DNA of 6,553 nucleotides from Clostridiales bacterium (GCA_012516225.1 JAAYWX010000051.1:1-6553), one strand, 5' to 3'. Counted from the stretch's first letter, positions 1-6,372 are shown. Notes: a model not told the origin generated them from the letters alone. Numbers and translations: made by a program.

Positions 1-264
1 AGTATTATCAATCTTATCCATCGGATTTGTTTTTTCGTTTGCTATAAGATTTCTCAGAGTTTCGGCGGAGGTAACCTCGGCGGCACTCCTGTTTAATTCA
101 ACCGTTCTGTAAAGTTCTTTGCGCCATATTTTGTACCCACGCGGAGCATTTATCCCGATTTTAACCTGACCGTCAATGGAGATTATTTTTATTTCTATAG
201 GCTCTCCACCATTTTCAGTTTCAATTACAACAGACTCTTCCTGTTTTCGTGATATTACTAACAT
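1..264 (-). CDS. csrA: Carbon storage regulator CsrA, 3' end beyond window
   Basis: CsrA is a small dimeric RNA-binding protein that blocks or alters translation of target mRNAs at GGA motifs; in Firmicutes its main known target is the flagellin (hag) leader. The visible 88 codons begin MLVISRK and contain the family core GINAPRGYKIWRKELY at residues 37-52. R6 and R48 correspond to the conserved RNA-contacting arginines (R6 and R44 in E. coli). Compared with E. coli and B. subtilis CsrA there is about a four-residue insertion in the first loop (near ENGGEP, residues 17-22). The open frame runs off the left edge with no stop, so the protein exceeds 88 residues, while B. subtilis CsrA has 74. 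The start ATG shares its A with the fliW stop codon (TGATG), which predicts translational coupling. Identification is secure; the C-terminus is unknown. Confidence 0.96.
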   Translation of the reverse strand, partial: MLVISRKQEESVVIETENGGEPIEIKIISIDGQVKIGINAPRGYKIWRKELYRTVELNRSAAEVTSAETLRNLIANEKTNPMDKIDNT

Positions 265-689
265 CAGCTGTGCCCTCCCTTCGCAATGGGAAAGCGAACA
301 GGGTAATCGCCTTCAAGCATAATCTGCGCCGCAAGATGAGTACTTGGATTCATAAAAACAGGACTTTTCAGGTTTACAGTAGAATCTCTAAAATTCTGTG
401 GTATTACCGCTATAACCCAGCAAAAATAGTCTCCGTCGCCAAGCAGTTTATCTGCGTCTTCAGGCAACACCGGATTGAAATCCGGAGCAACTACGCTCGG
501 ATCCATCATTATGAAACATAAGCCCGAATTTTGAACGGACTGGAGCCACACAATATTTTCTCCAATTTCCTCATCGTGGAGGACTATATAGTCCGTAAAT
601 TCCTCGAACCCGAAAATAGGCTGAGAAAAATGATATATATTTTCCTTGCTAATCTCTACCTCTCCAAAATCTCTGGTGCTTATGGTCAT
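264..689 (-). CDS. fliW: Flagellar assembly factor FliW (CsrA antagonist)
   Basis: FliW binds CsrA and, separately, flagellin. When flagellin is exported, free FliW sequesters CsrA so that flagellin translation proceeds, giving a homeostatic loop in the cytoplasm. The 141-residue protein shows the family layout: an N-terminal strand with FGEVEIS (8-14), the IFGFEEF segment (25-31), a central LCFIMMDP stretch (57-64) and the C-terminal signature VNLKSPVFMN (105-114) followed by AAQIMLEGDYPVRFP (120-134). A longer reading begins at a GTG (698), but AGGTGA at 695-700 lies five bases before the ATG at 689 and overlaps that GTG, so ATG 689 is the better start. It lies between a DUF6470 gene and csrA exactly as in B. 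subtilis. The direct overlap with csrA fits a partner-switch pair made from one transcript. Confidence 0.95.
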   Translation of the reverse strand: MTISTRDFGEVEISKENIYHFSQPIFGFEEFTDYIVLHDEEIGENIVWLQSVQNSGLCFIMMDPSVVAPDFNPVLPEDADKLLGDGDYFCWVIAVIPQNFRDSTVNLKSPVFMNPSTHLAAQIMLEGDYPVRFPIAKGGHS

Positions 690-694
690 AATCT

Positions 695-700
695 TCACCT
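695..700 (-). promoter_or_regulatory. fliW ribosome binding site
   Basis: The minus strand reads AGGTGA here, five bases before ATG at 689. It overlaps the upstream in-frame GTG at 698, which has no comparable Shine-Dalgarno of its own. The site therefore decides in favour of the shorter FliW start. Confidence 0.7.
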
Positions 701-733
701 GTTTCCGCTTAATAATGCAGTGAAAACGCTGTG

Positions 734-1336
734 CTATGCCTCTTCGGTTTCCTCGTAATCCGGTGCCGCGCTCGGCGGGAAATACAAGGGTCCCCCGATA
801 TATTCTATCTCCACCGAAGCAAGTTCGGATATTTTAACCCGTATGCTCCCCGGAATAAAGCTAAGCTCGTTTTCTTTTATATGCCAGTTGTAATCCGTAC
901 TGCCTTTTTCATAGCTGAATTCCAGCTGCGCCGGACTCCATGAAATATCCGCTCCCACACTTGGCAGATATGCCGTATAAAGCTCCGGCTGTTCAAGAAT
1001 TTTTGCCCTGAAAATATCGCTTATTTTGACGCCGTCCTGAATATTTGAAGTTTCTTTTCCTATCTCCACATATTCACGGGTAAGCTCATGGATATGCTTT
1101 TCTCCGTCCTCAAAATTCTTCTTTACAGAGTCGGCTATATTCATAAGTCCAAGCGACTTTCTTGCTTCATAAGTATTTATTTTTACTTCCGCATTTTCTA
1201 TCCTGTCTATTTTAAGACGGGCAGGCTTTGTATCGACATCCGCCGACGGAATCAGGTCCTGCTTATATTCAAGCCTCGGATGTTCGATTTCAAGCTCGTA
1301 TTTAAGCGGCTTTGTAGTTATCCGCAATAACTGCAC
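734..1336 (-). CDS. yviE: DUF6470 family protein (YviE-like), flagellar operon
   Basis: The 200-residue protein matches the DUF6470/YviE family in both sequence and place: it sits between flgL and fliW as in B. subtilis. Recognisable features are the LLRITTKP opening with alternating hydrophobic residues, the segment INTYEARKSLGLMN (53-66) followed by an amphipathic charged helix (about 67-98), and a beta-rich C-terminal half ending in the IEYIGGPLYFPPS segment (177-189), with an acidic tail (DYEETEEA). No signal peptide or membrane segment is seen, so it is probably cytoplasmic. The family has no established biochemical role that I can name; synteny suggests a part in flagellar assembly or regulation. 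The start is GTG, supported by AGGAGGGG at 1342-1349 five bases upstream. The stop is TAG. There are 32 bases to flgL upstream and 44 to fliW downstream. Confidence 0.85.
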   Translation of the reverse strand: MQLLRITTKPLKYELEIEHPRLEYKQDLIPSADVDTKPARLKIDRIENAEVKINTYEARKSLGLMNIADSVKKNFEDGEKHIHELTREYVEIGKETSNIQDGVKISDIFRAKILEQPELYTAYLPSVGADISWSPAQLEFSYEKGSTDYNWHIKENELSFIPGSIRVKISELASVEIEYIGGPLYFPPSAAPDYEETEEA

Positions 1337-1341
1337 AATAA

Positions 1342-1349
1342 CCCCTCCT
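1342..1349 (-). promoter_or_regulatory. Strong ribosome binding site for the GTG-started yviE
   Basis: AGGAGGGG on the minus strand lies five bases before GTG at 1336. It justifies a non-ATG start; no in-frame ATG lies near the N-terminus. Confidence 0.75.
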
Positions 1350-1368
1350 CAAAATGACAGCGGAAACA

Positions 1369-2391
1369 TTAATTCAGAAAGTCCATAAGCGAAACGGGCA
1401 AAATATTTGCGCCCATCTGCAGTACAGCTTTCAATACATAGTCGTTCATCGTCTGGTTCATGGCCTCTTTTGCATCATCAATTCCCATAAGAGTACCTAT
1501 ATGTTTCTGATAAGAGTCTATCCTTGAGGTCAGGCGGGTTTCAACACCGTCCAGAAAATTAGTCTTTGAGCCCACATCGGTTATAAACTTGCTGAACTCT
1601 TCTGTGGACTTGACAAGAATGCTGTCCAAACTTCCAAGCTTGTCTAAATTTCCGCCGCGCATAGCATCTTCGATTTTGGACAAAAGGCTGTAAAGATTCT
1701 TTGGATCGCCGTTTGAATCTTCTCCGCATCCAAGTATTTCAAGTCCGGAATAAGATACTTTAAAGGCCGTATCGCTCTGGATATCACTCCCTGTCATCCT
1801 TATTCCAAGTCCTATATCGGCATATATGTCTTTGTCCATAGGAATGGAGTGCTTCGTTCCGGAGCCATCCTCCCAATAGTATCCGTCAGTTGTCGTATAC
1901 TTTATAATATCCACATCGATGTTGTTGTAACGCAGTTTTCCGTTTGAATCAAGGGAAAAGGGCGCCACGGACGCTGATGACCCTGCCAGTACATATTTAT
2001 TATTGTATTTTGTATTGGCACACTGAAGCATTTCTTTCTTAATTGCTGAAATCTCATTTGCAATTGCTTCCCTTCCGCTGCTACCGGTAGGGTCGTTCAA
2101 TGCCTTTAAAATTTTGGTATGAGCCTTTGTGAGCAAATCATTGATAGCAGTCATCGCGTTCTCTGTAACCGTAAGTTCTTCGTTGATCGCACGAACCGTA
2201 TCATAGTATTCCTCTGTTTTTTTCATATCCGTTCTGACTCTCATAACGCGTGTTCCGGCGGAAACATCATCCGATATGCGCTCAAATCTGTTTCCGGAAG
2301 CAATTCTCTCATTAGTTTCAGCATAATTTGTCTTTGCTTGATCGAGATAATTTAAATAGTTTCTTATTGTAGTTCTATCTGATACTCTCAT
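1369..2391 (-). CDS. flgL: Flagellar hook-associated protein 3 (FlgL)
   Basis: FlgL is an exported structural protein forming the second ring of the hook-filament junction, between FlgK and flagellin. The 340-residue product has the flagellin-like helical termini expected. The N-terminal region carries NERIASGNRFERISDDVSAG (27-46), the counterpart of the SGKRI-SDDP region of the family. The C-terminus ends in QMGANILPVSLMDFLN, the typical amphipathic end with a terminal SLxDFL. A variable region (about 140-270) corresponds to the outer domain, where length differs between species, and the whole is somewhat longer than the roughly 300 residues of B. subtilis FlgL. Cysteines at 124 and 222 are unusual for an exported axial protein. 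The start ATG is preceded by a purine-rich but mediocre ribosome binding site (GGGACGGAAC). A 69-base spacer separates it from flgK. Confidence 0.95.
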   Translation of the reverse strand: MRVSDRTTIRNYLNYLDQAKTNYAETNERIASGNRFERISDDVSAGTRVMRVRTDMKKTEEYYDTVRAINEELTVTENAMTAINDLLTKAHTKILKALNDPTGSSGREAIANEISAIKKEMLQCANTKYNNKYVLAGSSASVAPFSLDSNGKLRYNNIDVDIIKYTTTDGYYWEDGSGTKHSIPMDKDIYADIGLGIRMTGSDIQSDTAFKVSYSGLEILGCGEDSNGDPKNLYSLLSKIEDAMRGGNLDKLGSLDSILVKSTEEFSKFITDVGSKTNFLDGVETRLTSRIDSYQKHIGTLMGIDDAKEAMNQTMNDYVLKAVLQMGANILPVSLMDFLN

Positions 2392-2460
2392 TTTTATTGT
2401 TCCGTCCCTTCAAATCTTTTACGCCCACGAAATTTTCTCATATCTTTTGCCACTAAAATC

Positions 2461-4014
2461 TTAGGATATTGAAGCTCCTACTTGGTTTATCAGTGTATCA
2501 AGCAGATTATCCATAACCGTCATCACACGAGCAGCCGCCTGATAAGACTTCTGGAATACAAGCATATTCGCTGTTTCCTCGTCTCTCTGAACACCTGAAA
2601 TTTCTTCTCTTTTTGAGAGGAAACTGTCCGTAACTGAAGCGGCTGCGCTGTATCGTCCCTCATTGAAGCTTACATCTGTACCTACCAGACCCACCATGTC
2701 GGTTACATACTGCGTGAAGGTCCCTTCAAATCTTTCTCCATATGCACTGAATGTATTGTTTTCTTCAAAAAGTCTTACGGACAGTTTCTGCGCATAATCT
2801 TCTACGTTTTCGTCTTTATAAAATATAAAATATCCAGCGCCGTTTTGGTTCCATTCATCGCTTATTGAAATATTGGCGGCGGTTATCTGCGCTGTAGAAT
2901 CCGTTGTGCCGTCTGCCTTTTTTGCAGCAATAAACGTTTTGTAAATAATGTTGCCGTTTACATCCTTGAGAGGATTGCCGTTACTGTCAGCCTTAGGTAT
3001 CGAAGAGTTGGTTATATTTGCAAGATGCTGGGCGAAAATATTGAGACGGTCGCGGTAATATGGAATTCCTTTTGTTGTCGTTTCCTCATTGTTTCTCACG
3101 TTAGGTCCTCTGCCGTTGATAACTTCTATATATGCATTGATGGAACCTGAAGCAAGTGAAACATTCTCTCCGCTTGACCGCCACGCAACCTTTACATAGC
3201 CGTTTTTATCCGAGGATACGGTCATTGCGTCAACCCCGTCCTTATTTAAAACGCATTTGCCGCCGATTTCAACGTCTATCGCACCGTTTTCCTTGGGGAT
3301 TACATTGATGTTGCAGTATTTGGAAAGCTCATCAAGCATCATATTGCGCTTATCCAGAAGTTCATTAGGCCCAAAATATTCGCTGCCTGTTTTTGAAGCT
3401 GTCGTAGCATCGGCTACTATTATTTTGTTCATATAAGAAATCTGCTCTAAAAGTTCGTTTGTTCTGTCTACGGTTGTCTTAAGGTCTGTTGTCTGACGTT
3501 CGGCAACAGTTGAAAGCTCGGTATCTGCTCGGTGAAGAACCTGAACCACATTTGCAAACGCAGACTTTACTATATTGGCTTCGGATTCAAGAGTCGGATT
3601 CTGGATAAACTTATTTAGACTCTCATAAATTTTTTCCATTGCTCCGATAAGCCCTGAATCATCGGTAATTTTGGCGGCTTCCGGAAATACATCAAGGATG
3701 TCGTTAAGGATATCCGCAGATTTCTGGTAATAGCTGCTTAGAGATGATTCGTCACGATAGCACTTATCTATAAAAGAATCACGGATTTGAGATACCCCAA
3801 GGGTTTCGACTCCTGCGCCGGCAGTGCCTGTTGCACTTGATGCAATACGGTTTCTGGATGAGGAATAATATACAGATGCCCTTTCAACACGCTGTCTTGT
3901 ATATCCATCGGTATTTGCGTTTGAAAGGTTATGTCCGACTATATCAATAGACTTCTGGTTTGCATATATAGCGGATTTTGCGGTTTCAAAACCAAAAAAA
4001 GTAGGTCTTACCAT
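2461..4014 (-). CDS. flgK: Flagellar hook-associated protein 1 (FlgK)
   Basis: FlgK is exported through the flagellar type III apparatus and forms the first junction ring on the tip of the hook, held before export by FlgN. At 517 residues it has the normal length. The N-terminus opens with RPTFFGFETAKSAI and carries the rod/hook signature HNLSNANTDGYTRQR (28-42) shared by axial proteins. A long coiled-coil-like D1 segment follows (about 90-200), then a variable beta-rich central region. The C-terminus has the conserved helical end with EETANMLVFQKSYQAAARV and a hydrophobic heptad pattern to the stop. The ribosome binding site AGGGGG lies seven bases before ATG, in the 11-base gap after flgN, so the two are probably translated together. 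Three cysteines (85, 234, 254) are visible, which is unusual for a surface axial protein. Confidence 0.97.
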   Translation of the reverse strand: MVRPTFFGFETAKSAIYANQKSIDIVGHNLSNANTDGYTRQRVERASVYYSSSRNRIASSATGTAGAGVETLGVSQIRDSFIDKCYRDESSLSSYYQKSADILNDILDVFPEAAKITDDSGLIGAMEKIYESLNKFIQNPTLESEANIVKSAFANVVQVLHRADTELSTVAERQTTDLKTTVDRTNELLEQISYMNKIIVADATTASKTGSEYFGPNELLDKRNMMLDELSKYCNINVIPKENGAIDVEIGGKCVLNKDGVDAMTVSSDKNGYVKVAWRSSGENVSLASGSINAYIEVINGRGPNVRNNEETTTKGIPYYRDRLNIFAQHLANITNSSIPKADSNGNPLKDVNGNIIYKTFIAAKKADGTTDSTAQITAANISISDEWNQNGAGYFIFYKDENVEDYAQKLSVRLFEENNTFSAYGERFEGTFTQYVTDMVGLVGTDVSFNEGRYSAAASVTDSFLSKREEISGVQRDEETANMLVFQKSYQAAARVMTVMDNLLDTLINQVGASIS

Positions 4015-4025
4015 TCTTTTGCCCC

Positions 4026-4508
4026 CTATACCATCTTCTCAAATGAAGGTTCAATTGAGTATACCGGATTATTTTTGGAATTTTCCGGTCCGTATACGTT
4101 CCGGGCTTCTGTATCCGCGGGACGAATTATTTTATCGATAACTCTAAGGTTTGTATTTGCAAGCTCAATCGCCATCTTGTTCTGCTGTTTTATTCTTCCG
4201 ACAAGGGATACAATTTCGTCAAGCAAAGTTTCAAGTCTTTCTTTTGTTTCCTTATCTCCTGCCGCAGCCACTATATCCTTTGCCTTGCAGTTGCCTAAAC
4301 CCAGTTTCGTCTGCAGGGCAAGGCGCTTATTTTCAAAGTTCTTCAGTTTCATGGTCTCGGCCTGCTGTGCCTGAATCAAGGCTTCCAGTCTGTCAATATC
4401 GTTGCTAATCAAAGCCTGACGCTTTTCTCGCTCGTTATCAAGCGCCACAACAAGCTCGTCCCTGTATTTCTCCAAAAAGGAAATAAATTCACCAAGCTCT
4501 GCTTTCAT
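4026..4508 (-). CDS. flgN: FlgN-family flagellar export chaperone
   Basis: FlgN is the cytoplasmic chaperone for FlgK and FlgL, preventing their aggregation and delivering them to the export gate. The 160-residue protein is almost wholly alpha-helical and highly charged, with two long coiled-coil stretches (about 5-66 and 85-130). The C-terminal motif VYGPENSKNNPVY (138-150) corresponds to the YGP-type tail of the family. The frame stays open upstream to 4610, overlapping flgM. The start chosen is ATG 4508, because AAGGAG lies six bases before it and the upstream residues do not resemble FlgN. It follows flgM by 22 bases and precedes its client flgK by 11, the standard Firmicute arrangement. 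The family is weakly conserved in sequence, so the call rests on length, helix content, tail motif and context together. Confidence 0.9.
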   Translation of the reverse strand: MKAELGEFISFLEKYRDELVVALDNEREKRQALISNDIDRLEALIQAQQAETMKLKNFENKRLALQTKLGLGNCKAKDIVAAAGDKETKERLETLLDEIVSLVGRIKQQNKMAIELANTNLRVIDKIIRPADTEARNVYGPENSKNNPVYSIEPSFEKMV

Positions 4509-4530
4509 GTTTGCTCCTTCTTGCCGGCTG

Positions 4531-4851
4531 TTATTCGGCTGTTCCGAAAATGTTTCTGATAACGGCGGAAGCAATATCGTGTCCGGAAACAGGACAATTA
4601 TCTCCGGCATACTGCTTTTTCAGTTCTTCGATCTTCTCTTCCGGTACAGGCTGCCTGTTCTTGCAAGCATACGCCTTAGCGCATGAATAAAGCTCTGCTT
4701 TAAAGCTTGCCTCGGAACTTATGGCTATTTTATCCTTTCCGTACATTTCAGACGCGGAGCCCGAAAATTCTTCAGCCGCTTTTTTAACAACGCGCCCCGT
4801 ATTGGCAACATTCTGTAGCCGATAATTATGCTGTATGGGTTTAATATCCAT
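4531..4851 (-). CDS. flgM: Anti-sigma-28 factor FlgM, first gene of the operon
   Basis: FlgM binds the flagellar sigma factor (sigma-28, SigD in Bacillus) and keeps late genes off until the hook-basal body is complete. The 106-residue product has the expected two parts: an N-terminal, low-complexity and probably disordered half, and a C-terminal sigma-binding half with DKIAISSEASFKAELYS (40-56), PVPEEKIEELKKQYAG (69-84) and a final helix HDIASAVIRNIF (91-102). It is slightly longer than many FlgM proteins, with three cysteines (57, 63, 86). The start ATG has an ideal AGGAGG five bases upstream, and a 7-bp hairpin ends directly at that site. It is the first gene of the minus-strand run, so the operon promoter probably lies in the intergenic region at 4852-5162, though no convincing -35/-10 pair was found. 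Confidence 0.93.
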   Translation of the reverse strand: MDIKPIQHNYRLQNVANTGRVVKKAAEEFSGSASEMYGKDKIAISSEASFKAELYSCAKAYACKNRQPVPEEKIEELKKQYAGDNCPVSGHDIASAVIRNIFGTAE

Positions 4852-4856
4852 ATGAA

Positions 4857-4862
4857 CCTCCT
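4857..4862 (-). promoter_or_regulatory. flgM ribosome binding site
   Basis: A perfect AGGAGG on the minus strand lies five bases before the flgM ATG. It is immediately adjacent, with no gap, to the base of an upstream RNA hairpin (4863-4879), so folding or protein binding there could affect its accessibility. Confidence 0.8.
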
Positions 4863-4879
4863 GTGCTTTCTTAAAGCAC
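4863..4879 (-). promoter_or_regulatory. Hairpin in the flgM leader abutting the ribosome binding site
   Basis: On the minus strand the leader reads GTGCTTT-AAG-AAAGCAC, a perfect 7-bp stem with a 3-base loop, ending exactly where AGGAGG begins. It has no U-tract after it, so it is not a terminator. It may stabilise the mRNA 5' end or present the ribosome binding site; its function is inferred only from position. Confidence 0.5.
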
Positions 4880-5146
4880 CAAAGTAATAATAAACAAAGA
4901 AAATATATAACTAAAAACGGTATGGAAAGTTATCTGGCTAAAACCGCTTAATACACAAGACGCCTTTCCCATATTCCCTCAATATATTGATTCGCCATAT
5001 TATCTTAAATTAAAGAGAAAAAATTAAAATATACAGGAAAAACGTGGTGCGGTGCTTCCTTATTCCAGATGGTTTTATCCAATATTTCGCATATTTCGAC
5101 AAAAGCTATTTCTTTCTTGGGGTATTTGTGATATATATATGGCAGT

Positions 5147-5152
5147 AAGGAG
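5147..5152 (+). promoter_or_regulatory. parA ribosome binding site
   Basis: AAGGAG followed by TGAT closely resembles the anti-Shine-Dalgarno complement and lies ten bases before GTG at 5163. It lies downstream of the alternative ATG at 5139, so it can only serve the GTG start. Confidence 0.6.
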
Positions 5153-5162
5153 TGATAAATCT

Positions 5163-5930
5163 GTGGCGAAAGTGATTTCTCTTATAAATCAAAAAGGCGG
5201 CGTCGGGAAAACCGCTTCTACAAATGCGATAAGTGCATGCCTTAAGCACAAGGGATTCAGTGTGCTTTGCATAGATTTTGACCCGCAGGGATATCTTTCT
5301 TTCAGCATGGGTGCCGACACCCGCGACCACAGCACTATTTATGACGTATTGAAGCATAACATAAAGGCTCGGTATGCCATTCAAAAGTCAAACGTTGTTG
5401 ACATTATTCCTGCAGATGCAATTCTTGGAAATGTTGAAAGGGAATTTACCGGTCCCGGGTCTGAGCATATGCTCAAAGACTGTCTGAAAACAATTGCTCC
5501 CATGTATGACTATATACTCATCGACTCTCCTCCGGAACTTGGGCTTCTTTCTGCAAATGCCATAATTGCTTCCGATGTCGTGCTTATCCCCGGCCTTTCC
5601 GACGGCTACAGCCTTCAGGGAATTATACAAGTTCATGAAACCATTTCAAGAATAAAGCAGGCATTCAACCCCCGCCTTGTTATCGGAGGAATGTTTCTTG
5701 TCCGCTACTATCCGCGCGAAGCTCTGAGCCGTACTACAAAGGAAACTGCCCAGATGCTTGCCAAACATCTTAATATTCCTTTGCTCAACACCACCATCAG
5801 ACACAGCAACACCATAAGCAAAGCCATGACCACACTTCAGGAAGATATAATAGAATATGCTCCGAACAACAACGCAGTAAAAGACTATATTGCGCTGGTA
5901 GAAGAATTGTTTGAAAGGGGACTCATCTAA
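5163..5930 (+). CDS. ParA/Soj-family ATPase, orphan (no ParB in view)
   Basis: ParA-family proteins are ATP-dependent dimers that position DNA, chemoreceptor arrays or surface machines, usually by gradients on the nucleoid or membrane. The 255-residue product opens VAKVISLINQ and has the deviant Walker A KGGVGKT (11-17), the Walker A' region CIDFDPQG (36-43) and the Walker B segment YDYILIDSPPELG (115-127). The C-terminal segment NTTIRHSNTISKA (209-221) corresponds to the IPRNVRLSEA region of Soj. There is no N-terminal helix-turn-helix, so it is the small chromosomal type rather than a plasmid type Ia protein. The residue after KT is alanine where threonine is usual. GTG 5163 is chosen for its AAGGAG; ATG 5139 would add eight residues with no good ribosome site. 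No ParB or parS is seen; the likely partner is the ComFB-like gene three bases downstream. It lacks the N-terminal features of FlhG. Confidence 0.9.
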   Translation: MAKVISLINQKGGVGKTASTNAISACLKHKGFSVLCIDFDPQGYLSFSMGADTRDHSTIYDVLKHNIKARYAIQKSNVVDIIPADAILGNVEREFTGPGSEHMLKDCLKTIAPMYDYILIDSPPELGLLSANAIIASDVVLIPGLSDGYSLQGIIQVHETISRIKQAFNPRLVIGGMFLVRYYPREALSRTTKETAQMLAKHLNIPLLNTTIRHSNTISKAMTTLQEDIIEYAPNNNAVKDYIALVEELFERGLI

Positions 5931-5933
5931 GAT

Positions 5934-6359
5934 ATGGCAAAGACAAAAAAAGAGCTTGACAAAGATTTGATGTTCTCCAAAATCATGCCTGCTCTCACGA
6001 GCAATCCGTTCAGCAGCGCAGTACCGCCTTCTCATGACGATGATGAAAACGGCAAAGACGTTCTTTCCGCACTGCGTGAAAAATTATTTGCTCGCAGCAG
6101 CGACTATATAGAAAGTGAAACTATCGCCACCATAAACATTATGGAAAATCTTGTTTTGCGGAAAGTTGATTCCGTTATATCACGGTTCAACGTATGCGCC
6201 TGTGACCGTTGCCGCTGTGATGTGTGCGCCTGCGCACTTAATATGCTTCCTCCTCGCTATATCGTCGCAAAACCGGAAACAATTGAGAAAGCCGAATCAG
6301 AAATCCCCGAAAAAATGGTAATGGATGCGCTGATAAAAGCCGTAATTCAAGTGCGGTAG
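5934..6359 (+). CDS. ComFB-family protein with expanded cysteine cluster
   Basis: The 141-residue protein has a ComFB-type domain (late competence development protein family) at about 66-113. NIMENLV (68-74) matches the family's NxxExLV opening, and CACDRCRCDVCACALNMLPPRY (88-109, with C88, C90, C93, C95, C98 and C100) matches the C-x-C-x2-C ... ALNxLPPRY signature. Family members are small cytoplasmic proteins; the cysteines are thought to hold zinc, and some members are reported to bind cyclic dinucleotides. The N-terminal 60 residues are polar, with an acidic stretch SHDDDENGKD (33-42), and are not part of the usual domain. The C-terminal 25 residues look helical. It starts three bases after parA, with only a distant AGGGG (13 bases), suggesting translation coupled to parA. 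The extra cysteines C95, C98 and C100 replace residues that are usually not cysteine. Confidence 0.85.
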   Translation: MAKTKKELDKDLMFSKIMPALTSNPFSSAVPPSHDDDENGKDVLSALREKLFARSSDYIESETIATINIMENLVLRKVDSVISRFNVCACDRCRCDVCACALNMLPPRYIVAKPETIEKAESEIPEKMVMDALIKAVIQVR

Positions 6360-6372
6360 CATCCAAGGCACT

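Larger units (their letters stand above)
4852..5162. other. Divergent AT-rich intergenic region between flgM and parA
   Basis: These 311 bases separate the flagellar operon from the parA unit and must hold both promoters unless transcription enters from outside. No coding region is supported: the frame upstream of parA stays open from about 5052 but has no ribosome binding site and no ParA-like residues. I searched for the sigma-28 pattern (TAAA, 15 bases, GCCGATAA) on both strands and found no good match. On the minus strand a weak sigma-A-like pair is TTGTGT (4953-4958) with GATAAC (4929-4934), spacer 18. On the plus strand TAAAAT (5025-5030) is a fair -10 with no good -35. ATATTTCG occurs twice (5082-5089, 5091-5098), nine bases apart. 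I saw no riboswitch. Confidence 0.5.

Noticed and set aside
690..698. FliW starting at GTG 698, three residues longer
   Set aside because: The GTG is part of the AGGTGA that serves ATG 689 and has no good ribosome binding site of its own.
3931..4374. 147-codon plus-strand open frame opposite flgK and flgN
   Set aside because: It is antisense to two well-supported flagellar genes and shows no recognisable protein features; the same applies to the plus-strand frames at 249-521, 531-758, 731-943, 1088-1330 and 2119-2355.
4509..4610. 34-residue N-terminal extension of FlgN reaching into flgM
   Set aside because: ATG 4508 has AAGGAG six bases upstream; the extension overlaps the flgM coding region in another frame and does not look like FlgN.
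5052..5162. N-terminal extension of the ParA protein from GTG 5052 or ATG 5139
   Set aside because: There is no ribosome binding site for either, while GTG 5163 has AAGGAGTGAT and begins the protein at the usual ParA position (VAKVISLINQ).
4852..5162. Sigma-28 promoter or c-di-GMP riboswitch in the divergent intergenic region
   Set aside because: The nearest sigma-28 lookalikes (GCCAGATAA at 4930-4938 on the minus strand, GGCGAATC near 4990) lack a TAAA element at the right spacing. No fold or conserved core of a known c-di-GMP riboswitch was recognised.
5646..6035. Minus-strand open frames opposite parA and the ComFB-like gene
   Set aside because: They are shadows of well-identified plus-strand genes with no family features of their own.
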